Part shown: positions 36,501 through 49,800 of the stretch, piece by piece | How the letters are laid out: the number at the start of each line of letters is the position of its first letter | How positions within the stretch are numbered: the stretch's first letter is position 1 | Program-made: the position numbers and the translations under genes | Origin: Leucogyrophana mollusca | Lineage: Eukaryota > Basidiomycota > Agaricomycetes > Boletales | Length of the DNA stretch: 64,000 bases | Assembly: GCA_021014945.1 (NCBI GenBank) | Contig: MU266346.1 | Location: 1 to 64,000 of the forward strand | Reading direction: 5' to 3' | Notes under the pieces: generated by a model | Told to the model about the DNA's origin: nothing | The model's input: the letters and a program-made list of their open reading frames with translations, nothing else | Database searches by the model: none

Positions 36501-39500
36501 GGGAGGACGTGCGTCAAGCATGGAGAGAGAAGCTCGCCCTGAATATCTTGATTTGGTTTATCTGTGGTTGCGCCGTCTTCGTCGTCGCCTTCCTCGGTCG
36601 GATCATCTGCCCCACCGAACACGTATTCAGTACTTCCGAACTTCAGCAGCACTCGTACCAAAACTCGCCGAACAACGTCTATACTTCCATTCGCGGAGAA
36701 GTCTTCGATCTTACCCAAGTCGCAGCGACGCATCAGCGTGTTGTCAGCGTCGTACCCACCAAATCCATCTTGCAATATGGTGGTGTTGCCTCCGACAATA
36801 TATTCCCTGTCCAGGTAAACATTCTTGCATTCTTGCTAGTGGTTTCATATTTTGACTGTTTCTAGGTCAGCGCACTCTGCAATGGCGTCTCTGGTTCTGT
36901 CAGCCCATACGTTAAAGTGAGCTTGGCCAACGACCCGGATCCTAACGCTGTATATCACGACTTCCGTGCATTCACGAACGACTCGCGCCCGGACTGGTAC
37001 TTTGAGAGCATGACTATCATGCGGTGGAACAACCGCGTTGGGTACATGGGCTACACACCACAGGAAATCTCCAGCATGGCCAACTCCGGGTCGTCGCTCG
37101 GTATCTACAATGGTATGATCTACGACTTGACCGACTACGTTAACTACAGACCAGCAGCTCAAGCTCCTTACGGCGAGGCACTTCCCGGCGGCGTCGATGT
37201 CGACTTCATGGATGGCTCGGTGGTCGACCTTTTCAAGTACAACTCGGGTCAGGATCTCACCAAGAAGCTGGACGGCCTCGGTCTCAACCCAACCGAGCTA
37301 GAGAGCCAGAAAGTGTGCTTGCGGAACTTATTCCTGCTGGGTATGGTGGACAATCGTAACTCTGCGCAATGTCTTTTCTCCGAGTACATCCTCCTCGCCC
37401 TCTCCGTCATCATGGTTACCGTCATCGCCTTCAAGTTCATCGCGTCTATCAATTTCGGCGCTGCCCGCGCTCTGGAAGACCACGACAAGTTCGTCATCTG
37501 TCAGGTGCCTTGTTACACGGAAGGCGAGTCGTCGCTCCGCAGGACGATTGATTCCCTGGCGCAGCTCAAATATGACGACAAACGCAAACTTATCCTTGTC
37601 ATTTGTGATGGTAACATCGTCGGTTCCGGTAACGACCGCCCTACCCCACGTATCGTCCTAGACATCCTCGGTGCCGACCCCAACCTTGATCCCAAGCCTC
37701 TGAGCTTCTTGTCTCTCGGAGAGGGTGCCAGGCAGCACAACATGGGTAAAGTCTACTCAGGTTTGTACGAGTGCGCGGGCCATGTTGTTCCCTACCTTGT
37801 CATTGTCAAGGTCGGCAAACCGACGGAACGTTCGCGTCCGGGTAACCGTGGCAAGCGTGATTCGCAGATGGTCGTCATGCACTTTTTGAACAAGGTATGC
37901 TACGATGTATATGCTAGGAGAGAGCGCGCTAATTTCTTTGTCCGTAGGTGCACTTCAACTCACCGATGAACCCCTTGGAGCTTGAGATCTACCATCAGAT
38001 CAAGAATGTCATCGGTGTCAATCCAACGTTCTACGAGTACCTTTTCACTGTCGACGCTGACACGACGGTCGAGCCATTCTCAGTCAACCGTTTGATCTCT
38101 GCGTGAGTAACTATACCTCGATTTTTTTTTCTTCTTTCTATCTAATGCCCTATAGCATGATCCACGACAAGAAACTTCTCGGTGTCTGCGGTGAGACTGA
38201 GCTGGCGAATGCCAAGCAATCCATGATCACCATGATGCAGGTACGTTGCGTCTCTCAACCGAATTAGTGGTTTACTGACCTTTCTCCTCAGGTGTACGAA
38301 TACTTCATCTCGCATCATATGGCGAAAGCGTTCGAGAGTCTCTTCGGCTCTGTTACTTGTTTGCCAGGTTGCTTCACGCTCTACCGACTCAGGACTGCAG
38401 ACACGCACAAGCCGCTATTGATATCTAACCAAATGGTTCAAGACTATGCAGAGAACCGCGTCGACACCCTGCACATGAAGAACCTGCTGCACCTCGGAGA
38501 AGATCGTTATCTCACGACACTGCTGCTCAGGCACTTCCCGATGCATAAGACACAATTCGTCCGCGACGCTCACGCCTTCACTGTCGCTCCGGATGATTGG
38601 AAGATTTTGCTTTCTCAGCGTCGTCGTTGGATCAACTCGACTGTTCACAACCTGGGCGAGTTGATGTTCCTCGAACAACTCTGCAGTTTCTGCTGTTTCT
38701 CTATGCGATTTGTCGTCATGCTCGATCTCGTCTCCACCATCATTGCGCCCGTTACTGTTGCATACGTGAGTACCTGAAGACCCAACGTCTCACGTTATCG
38801 CTCATCGGCTGCCCTTAGATCGTTTACCTCATTGTATCCGTTGCCACCGACGGCGAAACGATTCCCATAACATCNNNNNNNNNNNNNNNNNNNNNNNNNN
38901 NNNNNNNNNNNNNNNNNNNNNNNNNNNNNNNNNNNNNNNNNNNNNNNNNNNNNNNNNNNNNNNNNNNNNNNNNNNNNNNNNNNNNNNNNNNNNNNNNNNN
39001 NNNNNNNNNNNNNNNNNNNNNNNNNNNNNNNNNNNNNNNNNNNNNNNNNNNNNNNNNNNNNNNNNNNNNNNNNNNNNNNNNNNNNNNNNNNNNNNNNNNN
39101 NNNNNNNNNNNNNNNNNNNNNNNNNNNNNNNNNNNNNNNNNNNNNNNNNNNNNNNNNNNNNNNNNNNNNNNNNNNNNNNNNNNNNNNNNNNNNNNNNNNN
39201 NNNNNNNNNNNNNNNNNNNNNNNNNNNNNNNNNNNNNNNNNNNNNNNNNNNNNNNNNNNNNNNNNNNNNNNNNNNNNNNNNNNNNNNNNNNNNNNNNNNN
39301 NNNNNNNNNNNNNNNNNNNNNNNNNNNNNNNNNNNNNNNNNNNNNNNNNNNNNNNNNNNNNNNNNNNNNNNNNNNNNNNNNNNNNNNNNNNNNNNNNNNN
39401 NNNNNNNNNNNNNNNNNNNNNNNNNNNNNNNNNNNNNNNNNNNNNNNNNNNNNNNNNNNNNNNNNNNNNNNNNNNNNNNNNNNNNNNNNNNNNNNNNNNN

Positions 39501-39750
39501 NNNNNNNNNNNNNNNNNNNNNNNNNNNNNNNNNNNNNNNAAGCCCTGAGGATGTCGACATGGGTCCTGGGGTGCCAACCGACGCAGATCTTGATCAGGCT
39601 GTCCAGGACATCCTCCGCACTGCTGATCTCAACTCGGTCACGAAGCGTGAGATCCGCAGGCAACTCGAGGAGCACTTCGGGATGGACCTGACATCACGCA
39701 AGGGTGCAATTAACGCTGCTATCGACCGGGTTCTGCTCAGCCATGCATGA
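33559..39750 (+). CDS. Chitin synthase with N-terminal myosin motor (class V/VII type); one frameshift, one assembly gap
   Basis: Transfers GlcNAc from UDP-GlcNAc to growing chitin at the plasma membrane of hyphal tips; the motor domain helps target and hold it there. In order: the motor N-terminus ([20 protein letters not shown]), P-loop [10 protein letters not shown], switch [11 protein letters not shown], and the actin-binding region to about 35880. Then come a disordered linker, two membrane segments around 36540-36600, a cytochrome b5-like lumenal domain ([13 protein letters not shown] and [15 protein letters not shown]), a helix [16 protein letters not shown], and the GT2 catalytic core. 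The core has [21 protein letters not shown] and QRRRWINST (the product-binding QRRRW). After a 665-base N run, a DEK_C domain ([20 protein letters not shown]) leads to the stop. Introns are 33896-33952, 35880-35932, 36815-36865, 37895-37947, 38103-38155, 38241-38291 and 38766-38817. Near 33811-33820 the frame slips by one base between SENKAP and [15 protein letters not shown]. Confidence 0.93.
38875..39539. other. Assembly gap (665 N) inside the chitin synthase
   Basis: A run of N that interrupts the last membrane helices and cytosolic linker of the chitin synthase. The length may be an estimate. Confidence 1.
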
Positions 39751-40216
39751 TTGGGGTGGATAGTTTTATAGACTGGGACAGGTTGCACGGATGGACAATA
39801 TTATGCTCGACGTCGGATCTAATTTTTACGAACTTGTGACATTGTTTGGTCGGTCGACTCTCATATCTTAGGACATTCATTTCTGTTTTTCTGTTGCCTC
39901 CTTTACTTACTCGTACTCGCTCTTTGCATTGGACTTTACACGACAACCCATGTGTTTTATCTGCATAATTGCACAAGTAGAAAGCTCCATCGTGCTCGCT
40001 TTGGTCGCATCAGGCAATCTCTGAAGTTATCCTCCAGAGAGTGGACGCCCTCATGATTCACCGTAACGATTTCACCAAAATAATCTCTAGGGATGGCAGA
40101 GAGCGGAGTGGTATGTTCAAGGCCGTCCATCTTGAGACAAAGCAGTAACATCGATTTGGACTCCTATAGACAAACGACTAGCAACGTTGAACGGACACAT
40201 AAACTATGGCTATGTA
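39751..40216. other. Convergent 3' spacer
   Basis: Lies between the stop codons of the chitin synthase (plus) and the TPR protein (minus). A 64-codon minus frame (39957-40151) contains SAIPRDYFGEIVTVNHEGVH but does not continue the TPR protein. No gene is called. Confidence 0.45.
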
Positions 40217-43200
40217 TCACCCGACCACTAAAGGGTGATGATATTTCTCGGCGGTCGCCACCCAACGGAGCACCACGCCGAGTCGGTGTCGTTCGCTGAT
40301 GGCACTGAGGGTGCTTGCTTGCTCCAGGGCCTTGAATGCAGTATTGAGGTGCTCCACACCTTTGTTCAGGTCGTACAAATGCAGCTGAACATCGACGGTA
40401 GACATGCAATATTCGTGAAAATACGGGTGATCTTTAGGAAGTATGGCCAGCACGCTACGCAGAAGCGCCAAACAGTTATCAAGGTCTTCGGGAGCTTTGG
40501 GTTGAGAGTCAGTCCAGCGTTCGTGGAGCGCGTTAGCCAGGTGGATCATAGTGAGTGGGAGGTCGGGGTGATCTGGTGCGGTCAATTTCAAGGAAGCCTC
40601 AAAATGATTGATAGCAAGATCCAATTGGTCACGATGCTTCCTCAGATGGTAGGATTTTACCATCGTACGACCAAGATTTCGCAGTGCCATCAAACGGAGC
40701 GGGTGCGTCGCCGGTAGCAATTCCAATGCGGTAGTAAGGTGTTGGATGCTTAGTTCCACGTCGTCCAGGTCTGGTTTTTCGTCATGACGCATACAGAGTG
40801 AAGTGCCGAGATTTATGAGGATAATTGGTCGATCGGATTGATTAGGCACTTCCGAAGCGGAAGTGAGAAGCTCGATCGCTCGCGTCAAATCATCACGATC
40901 GTGTCTCTCCTGAAATCTGACCATGAGGGCATGGGCAAGGTTCACGAGCCATGTGCAGTAGTCAGGGTGGATAACTGAGTGGGGATGAAGTTCGAGCACC
41001 TCAGTCAGGTATTGAGCCGATAGATCGAGGGCGCCCAGGTCATGGAAATACGAGAAGCGAGCGAGAAGGGCATTTCCGAGGTTGGTGAGCGAGGGAATGT
41101 GATTGATATGTCCAACTGGGCACACCTGCAACGCAGTCTGATAGTGGCTGATTGCTTCATCCAGGTCCGCCGCAATGCCACCCTGTTTGAAACGAATCTG
41201 CAATACAGTTCCAAGTTGGATGTGTCCTGCCGCAAAATCCGCGTGCCCCTCTTGGACAACATCAACTACTTTGCGATATATGACCTCGGCTGACTCCAAG
41301 TCGACCAGATTGCCATCGTGTTCAAAGCGTTCTAACAACGCTCCCGCTTGGTCCATCAGCAATGTCCAGCGCCGTTGGTTTCCAGGAGGGATTTCTGCTA
41401 AGCAGGAGTTGCAGTGCTCTAGGATGAGCGCCAGGTCACGAGTATTTCTGCGTTGCCTGAAGCGGGTTATCAGCGCGTGGTTGACGGTAGTGATCAATGG
41501 TACGCGAGAGGAATGTCCCGGAGGACACTTCGTCAAAGCTTCGTCAGCGTAGTGGATTGCGAGATCCAAGTCCGTCGAATCACCCTTCTCCTTGTAACGG
41601 GCGACAAGTGAAGCACTGTAGCTCGCGAGGACCGTAGGGTATTGCACATGAGTACGGTCGCAGAGCTCAAGGGATGACGTGAAATGCGTAATGGCGGCTT
41701 CCAAGTCAGAGTAATCGCCACGCTGGTTGAAGCGGTCCCACAATGCTATTCCAAGGCCGAGAAGCGTGGAGAAACGGTTACGGTTTCCGGCTGGCTGCAT
41801 CGTTAAGGCCTCCGTGTAGAATTCGACAGCCGCCTCCAAGTCATCAATGTTACCAGCATGGTGGAAGTAAGTTCGGAGAGCCGAAGCATAGTTTGTGAGC
41901 AACATGGAATAGTGTGAGTGTTCGGGCGGACACAGCAATAACGCGCTGATATAAGCTTGAAGTGCAGCCTCCAACATCTGGACATCCCCTTGGTGTAGAA
42001 AAGTCGACCACCAAACTATTCCGAGATTCATGAGCAACACCGGATGTTCTGTGCTGCCCATAGGACATATCTGCAAGGCACAGAGGTAATATGCGGCGGA
42101 TTTCTCCAAGTCGGCCGCATTTCCTTTGTATCCGAAACGAATTTGCAGGGCATTTGCGAGGTTGGAAAGTGATTTTGACCGGCCGGGATGCCCAGGCAAA
42201 CGTATATTCAGAGCCGATTGGTAGTAATCGATAGCGAGAGCCAAGTCACCGTGGTCTGCGTGCCGCTCAAAACGATCCAGGAGAGCGCTGGCGAAGTTAT
42301 TGAAGAGCATATCGCGACAGGAACCGTGGGGGGGACTGCTGATCATAGCCGTGGAGTATAACTGTAACGCGCATTCCAGATCTTCCGGATCCCCAAGCAG
42401 AGTGAAGCGCTCTCGAAGTAGACCGCCGAGGTTGATTACCAGAGGTACAAAGTGAGTACTGCGATCTTCATTCTCTGAAGTAATGTCTACTAGCGACTTC
42501 AGGAGCTCGATGGCCTTGCCCAAGTCATCTAGATTCCGCGTCCTGCGGAACCGGTTCAGAAGGCTTGCTGCAAGATCCCTTGACGAAGCTGAGTAGTCCG
42601 GATCTCCGTTTCTGCCCAATTGCAGCGTTCTTCTGGCAATAGCCTTTCCCCTACCTGTAGTTGAGGACTCTACGGTCTGAAAGAGATGCCACTGCTTAGA
42701 GATAGTATAATGTACCAAGGGGAAAGACTCACCACGGGGTCAACGTCGAGGGACGGTGAGCGACCACTCGGTGACAGGTGGAATCTAACAAGGCAAAGAT
42801 AATAAGCACGAAGGTCGTCTGGTAAAAGCACGCATGAACTTAACGTGTCCTTCCGGGGAGTGCCAACTACTTTTAATGCCAGGGTGCCGGAGTGCGGTGG
42901 CATATGAAGAGAGAGTTCTAAACATGCAATCAGTAGAGCACTTATCAACATAAGCGCCCTGTCATGGGACCGACCACTTACCATCATCAGGTCCGCGAAG
43001 TGCAAGGAGATCGTCGAGTGTGTGTTGAATTTCGCCGCAAACCTTTGTCTCTCCCGCCTCGCTGGACTGGGGATGGGTGAGACTATGCACACGGAAGCGA
43101 ATGACCCCAAATATTCTGATATTGCTAGATTAGAAGTAAGAGGCTGCTAGGGCGCTTTTAAATGAGAGGTACTGACAAATGAAAAGTGACACCCCATTTC

Positions 43201-43343
43201 AGAGCATGTCCTGACACACTTTCGGTTCGGAAAGACTGACAGCTTTCAACTTCAATCTCGACAAATTTTCGAGCAGGATTGTCGCCTTGATCGAGACCAT
43301 CAGCTCCAATGACTGAGTCAAGAAACCTCAGTACATGCAACAT
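40217..43343 (-). CDS. C2-like / TPR-repeat protein lacking the expected C-terminal CHAT domain
   Basis: The probable start is Met at 43343 (MLHVLRFLDSVIGADGLDQG). A C2-like head follows: VEIEVESCQSFRTESVSGHA then LKWGVTFHL, an intron, IFGVIRFRVHSL and TLDDLLALRGPDD, an intron, LSLHMPPHSGTLALKVVGT. A third intron (about 42669-42735) leads into a long uninterrupted exon of 833 codons. This carries some sixteen degenerate TPR units of about 50 residues, each with forms of SLTNLGNALLARF..GDLDDL..AI..Y..AL...P.GHP. Such arrays are protein-interaction scaffolds. In many basidiomycete relatives the TPR block is followed by a CHAT (caspase/separase-like) protease domain. Here the frame stops ten residues after RWVATAEKYHH, at the place where the linker to CHAT normally starts, and the 460 bases beyond it cannot hold that domain. 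So it is either a genuine TPR-only form or a truncated gene. Confidence 0.85.
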
Positions 43344-46300
43344 AAAAGACGCGCGTTCGGAACTACCTGTCAGCGCAACTTGCAATAGATCTGGATCTTC
43401 AGAGCTACAGTGCAGTAGTTATGAAAAAGTTTATGAGGGACTGTGGCCAATTCGGGCTTACCTGCGCCCGGACATGGTAGAATTCGTAAGGGAAAATGGT
43501 AGGGCGGCAGTTCATATCTGGAGCCCCAGTGCTTCAGAGCTTCAGCGCCCGGTGATCACTTCATTCCCGCATCAACCGGAGGTGATCCAGCGCTCGTCGT
43601 GCTTGCCCCAAGTTGAATCCTGATTGACGCTATATCCGCCCGGCGCAATACAGCCACGTGCGTTCGGACGTCTTGCTGCTTCCCGCCGACGCCAACACCA
43701 TAGACGCTGTGCTCCCTGACCCAGAACAACAGCCGATCGTGTTGGCCCAATCAAGAGAGGCGAGGTTAACGCTAGACACATCAGGATGGTGCACATGACG
43801 GCCAAGGTGATGCAGGTGATGGGCTCAAACTTGGTCCAAACATTATTGAAACAAGTCACCTATAGTGGGCAGCACTGCCACCACAAGCAAGAACTAAGAA
43901 GGGAGATGTCGGGCCCTACAACGTTCCCGTTTACCTACCTCAGGAATGGTAAATGAAACTGGCCGGAAGAGGTATGCTGTCGGTGACAGTGACCAGGCGT
44001 TCATTGTCACAGTTCACTCGTTATCACAGCGACTCCAATGACAACTCCCGCATTGAGTCCGAGTCGGACAGTTCTTAAATGGCTGCGCATTGCCATTATC
44101 CGCACACTGACTCCCAAACGCGCGACGCTGTGTTACGTATCGTGGATGGGCAGAGGTCTTGGAAAATCATGCCCGACCTTGCAAGTTGCAACCGCAGGAT
44201 ACCCTCCAAAACTACCGTCCTAGGTTTATAAACTTTAAACTCCGAGCTATCACGGTTGCAGCGAGCATTGAGAATGTTCAGTGCATGAGCGCTTGAGCAG
44301 CGAGGTCGTGCTAGACGAAAGCTGGTTTACTATCCCCCGCAAGGCTAAAGCCTGGTATGATTCTCAAACCCCTTCGGCAGGGTTCCACCAGACCAGCTGG
44401 CCTGGCGGTTCATAGCTCACCCCGCACAGGGAAACATGGAATAGCCCGTGAACGTTTCGTTGAGAGTCAATGTAGCGGATGCAAGCTCTTTGACGACTAC
44501 ATTGACTCCTCGACCGGCCTTCGCGACCAGCTCCATCAGCTTTATCACAGCCTCCAGAAGTTATTACTGGCAAGCCTTCAGTAAATATGGATGTCATCCC
44601 CAGCGCAGCCGGTTTTTGTATTAAAATGTAAGTGCTAGTCGCGTGTATCATCGATACCCATGCTACCTGTGATTGCAGTACACGGGTTTGGGAACATCAC
44701 ACTGCACCGCATCTATGATACAACAAAGGAAAGAGGATGGGAGCGAGATCTTAAAGCTATAGGATTCGCAATGCTGATTCGACAGATAGTGGATACAGAT
44801 CGTTCTCGCGCAACCCTCTCCCAACGTTTGTTGAAGTAAAAGTCGTGCTCTTGCGCATACACGCATAGCGTGCTCATTGGCCCTCAGCCTTTCCTAACAC
44901 GACGCAAGTACACCCAGACTCCAGGGGCAAGTGTACCTAATGATGTTTGTGGGACAGACATCTACACGTTGGTGTCAAGAAAATCTAGTAAGCAGTGTGT
45001 TCCCAAGCTTTCCCAAGTTCACGCACGTATACATGCAACTACAAGTTTATCGATATGGTCTCCCATGCTGCTTGGTTTCGGTCCGCATCGAAGCACTTTT
45101 GTTGGCTCAACTGAAGGTCAACTGAGCCTATGCCATAGATGCGGCGGCAACGCTGTTGGAACTTTGCGACTAAAAGGCGCTGCATCTTTCACATATCCGA
45201 CACAATTGGCTGGGTACATGGTTCTGGACCAGCGATGCTTCGAATCCGATGGACCTCTCGTGTCAACTGCCTCGAAATGGTTTCGAGCCCGCGGCGCTTC
45301 GATTTGCAGCGACGCAGATGAGGTATTTTCAACTTGAACATACTCAACCGTATCCTCACTTTTTCTGTTACTGGTACACAGGTGGGCCTAAAGGAGTACG
45401 ATCGTTTAGTTTATTACTGCATCTCAATCGCAACACCACTGGGTGGTCAGCCCGCTCCCTGCCTCCCGTTGATGGAGTGGTGGAATACCGGCACCTGATC
45501 GACACTATCAGCTTTACTTGCCTCGGGAAATGTTATCGTCTCAGAGGACTTTGCAAGATAACAATCAATTTTGGCTCTCATGGGCTACCTTATTCCGGAG
45601 GGAATTCCCTCCCATGCGCCATTCTGCTCTGGTTGGTTTCCTACTGGGGCCTGCACACACGATAATTCCTCCTCGCCGAAGAACAGTATCACAGATTTCA
45701 CCCTCCGAATTTGTCGCTGACTTCTTCGCAGCGGCCATTCTGCAAATGATATGTGCAGGTCTGATGTCCACTAACCTCGGGCTCTCCCATGCTTCGATGT
45801 TGGTAGCAGACGCGAAAGGCTTTTCCGGTTTCCACCGACAGTGATCTCAAAGATAGCGTTTACTCGGCGTACCCAGATGCTGTTGGATGAAAGGTTGTTT
45901 CTGATGGGTCGAGATACGCATCGGTTACATCCATCGCCATTTGTTTTGTATCTCTCAGAATCACACCTGTAGCAATCTGTACTTATGGTTAGCGATTAGC
46001 TCGGAACGTATACCCAGATTCACTTTCCGCTTCTGGTTTGCTTGCTGGAAATGGGATCTGCTCCGAGCTTTCCACGCTGCTATGTCCCTATAGGCCTGCA
46101 GTCAGCTTGGCTTGTTCGTTCCAGCTCAGTCTCCGAATGCCGCAAGGACGGGGTTATGGGCCAATGTCTGTTAGCCGCGTAGGTCGACTCCGAGGGCCCG
46201 ACTTCAAAGTGTTAACTTCTCAAATCCACATAAATTAATGTCTCTGAATGGGACAACCAACTCTTGAACAGTCCATGACATTTCGAACAATCCCATCGCG

Positions 46301-46830
46301 CGGTGCAATTTTCACCTCAAGCTCCAGAGACGCCACATCCGAATATCTCTATCTCATTCCTCTCTCGGAGTCTCTATTCACCGCCGTTCCCATTGTATGG
46401 ATTGGTGGGAAGGAATGTCCCAACTCCACGCCTATGATAGCCGCACAAAAACCCTATCTGGATCCTGCATAAGCTTGCCATCGGATCAATCACAAAGTCC
46501 ATTGGGAACTGCTGGGATAGCCGGTCATGGCATGATTCAGACTCTCAGAGCCGTTTCGCACTTACATATCTCCAATGCGCCCGCCTGCGATCTCTTTCAT
46601 TTCGTGGGACTAGTGTACTCCCGACGAGATTCTGATGCATCTATATATTGTCAAAACCACCGCAATCATGATCAGAGGAGCTTTCGTCCATCATAGACGA
46701 CACTGCGTTCCGAACCAGCAATGATGGCACATCTGATATGTGTTCTGTGTTCTCACAGTGGTGGTATATCATAAGGAGGTTGGCGTTTGGTGGTGTGGCT
46801 AGAAACTGACTTTCTATTGGCTTCGAAGAC
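43344..46830. other. Long region without a recognised gene; exon-like fragments on plus strand
   Basis: Contains many short frames on both strands. The most protein-like stretch is 45518-45844 (plus), including LQDNNQFWLSWATLFRREFP, PMRHSALVGFLLGPAHTII and EFVADFFAAAILQM. A second is 45139-45480. They lack joinable splice sites and a recognisable family and may be relics of one gene. The last 200 bases before 46831 hold a TCTATATATTG TATA-like element at 46640-46650, a candidate PKS promoter. Confidence 0.35.
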
Positions 46831-49800
46831 ATGTCCAGTTATCAATTGCCAAAGCTGCCGATAGCTATTGTAAGCACTGTCTGTCTCGTTTTTGCGTTGC
46901 ACTAACACGGGCTGCAATATCAGGTCGGGATTGCTGCTGACCTCCCTAGCGGGACCTACTCCGAGGACAATCTTGACTATCCCAAGTTTGTGGAATTCCT
47001 TTTGAATAAAGGCGAGGCCTACGAAGAAATACCGTCAGATCGATTCAACATCACCTCGTGAGGCCGCCATTTTGTCCTATTTTCGTGTTCTCATATCTTT
47101 GATGCTAGATGGGCAGGCGACGCGGTTGGTCGTGTTGGTACCACGCGAGGTTCATTCCTCAAGGGGGTGGACCTTTTCGATAATTTGGAGTTCGGTATCT
47201 CACCGAAAGAAACGCGAGCAATGGCTCTGAGTACAAGAAAGCTCATTGAACTCGCGTTTCTTGCCTTGCTTGACTCTGGCATAGAGTATCGAGGCCGAAA
47301 CGTTGCATGTTATTCTGCCGGGATAGCTCACGACATCTTAAGCATCGCCGAGCCAGTGAGTCCGCTTTTTAACGGCTGCTCCGTCACCGACATATGATTT
47401 GTCTAGGACGAATTAGAAGCTAGGGGGTCGTTTGCAGGCGCTCCTAGCATGATTGCAAACAAGATATCGTATCATCTCGATCTACAAGGCCCTTCCGTTC
47501 CCGTGGACACAGCGTGCAGCTCAAGCCTGACGGCTCTCCATCTTGCAGTCCAGGCCCTCAGAGCAGGAGAATGTGAATCTGCTGTGGTCGCCGGTTGTCA
47601 GATAAATATGAGGTACCTATATTGCGGCGCACGGCGAAGACATCACTGACTTTTCGCAAGATTGGCTGATTTCATTCAGTATAGCCAGGCTTCCGTGTTG
47701 GCTCCAGATGGGAAGTGTAAACCTTTCGATGCCAAGGCAGATGGGTACGTCGATAGCGAAAAGCCACTAGCCTTGTAGCTCAATCTCCGTGCTTTTCCAG
47801 CTTCTCGCGGGGCGAAGGTGCTGTTGTCGTGGTATTGAAACTGTATGAAGATGCTTTGCGAGATGGTGATTATATATATGGCAACGTAAGACTCTTCGGC
47901 GTTCTGACAGATTCGTACTTATCTTCAATTCTTTGTGCCAGATACTTGGCACTGGCATCAATGCGTCGGGCGCAGCTGCACCAATATACGCCCCCGTCGC
48001 AGAAGCACAGGTTAATGCCATGCGACGGGCATACGAGGGTACTGGTCGCGATCCAAGAGATGTCGATTATGTAGAACTGCATGCCACAGGTTTGCCATTT
48101 CTACTGGTCAGCAGCTAATCATCTTAATATTCACCGTCAGGAACTGCTGTTGGTGATCCGACCGAGGCCAATTGGGTGGGCCAGCACTTCTCCAGAGAAA
48201 CAGAACTACTGATAGGCAGCGTGAAAGGAAACATAGGGTACGCAGAATCTTCGGAGGCTCGTAGGCCCCTTTCGCTGACCGAAAGATCAGACACCTGGAG
48301 ATTACCGCCTTTTTGGCGTCTCTGTGTAAGGTCTGCTCTATATTCGAGACGGGGCAGGTTCCTCCCAACGTCAATCTTCTCGAAAGGAACCGCGCTATCA
48401 AATGGGAGCATTATAACCTTCAAGTACCTTTAGAACCGACTCAGCTGGAAGCTCGGTCACCTTCCGGTCAATTGTTGATTTCGATGTCCAGCTTTGGGAT
48501 TGGGGGAGCGAATGGACACGTCGTTCTCGAGAGCCCGTCGCGGCCGATTGACCAGGCTAATGAGCAATGCGCAGAAGGCCCGGTACTGTTCGCCGCCGGA
48601 GGTCTATCACCGAGGTCTTCGGCAAGTGTTGGAGATGCGCTTTGTGGTCTTGTGGAGACGTATCAGGATCAGTGGTCTGCACTTTCGACGATCTATGGTC
48701 GCAGAGTTCGACAAATGACGTGGCGAACTTTTGCTGTTGCACGTCCTGCTCCTCAGGGTACTCACATGCCACTGCAATTTCCACCACCAGTGCTTTCTCC
48801 ACGCGTAAAGCCGCCATTGGTGTTTGTTTTCGGTGGGCAAGGCCCCCAGCACATGAATAGTAAGTGAGGTATGAGAGCCATTTCTAGCGGGGAGCTTACG
48901 TCTGTTGTAGTGGGACGTCAGCTGTTCAAACGCTATCCCGTTTTCCGCAACACCATACTTGAGCTTGATGAATGTTATCAGCGCATTACCGGGACTTCCC
49001 TGATAGAGCAGACGGGGCTCTTCGCAGACGTCCAACCTTTGCAAAAGCTCCCTTCTGTGTGGCCCATGGCTATCACACTCCCGTCACTGGCTATGACCCA
49101 GATGGCCCTGTTCGACCTGATCTGCAGCTTTGGATTGCGACCGGACGTGCTTATCGGACATTCGGCAGGAGAGACACCCATGCTATATGCTTCGGGTGCT
49201 GGATCCAAAACTATGGCACTGGAAATTGCAATCGCACGAGGCTGTGCCATGGCCCTCGTCGAGGACTTGGGTGGGACAATGGCTGCAGTCGCGTGTGATA
49301 CATCCACGGCGCAATCTGTCATCGATATTGTGCTCAAGGCGGCCCATGAAGACGATGTCCTGGAGATCGCTTGTTTCAATTCACCAAATGCTGTTACCCT
49401 CACTGGACACACACGCTCCATTGACGCCGCCGTTGAAGTGGCAACATCACGAGGGATCCTCGCTCGAAAAATCCGCACCAAACTAGGTGGTCATTCGAAG
49501 CTCATGGAGGTATGCAGGTCCAGTTATCGCACACTGGTTTCTGGGGTGTTCGCCCGACATCCGGGTGACCACAGACCATGCATAAACACGTTCTCCACCG
49601 TGACTGGTGAGCTCCTCGACGATTTCACAGAAGATTACTTTTGGCGCAATGGCCGACAACCCGTCGATTTTTCTCGTGGCGTGGAATCCATTCTTCGATC
49701 TTATCCCGATGCCTGCTTCGTGGAGCTCAACCCTCACCCTGTCTTATCCACGTATGTGCAAGAACAAGGTGTTCCGCCCTCTTTCATAGTCAGTCCTATG

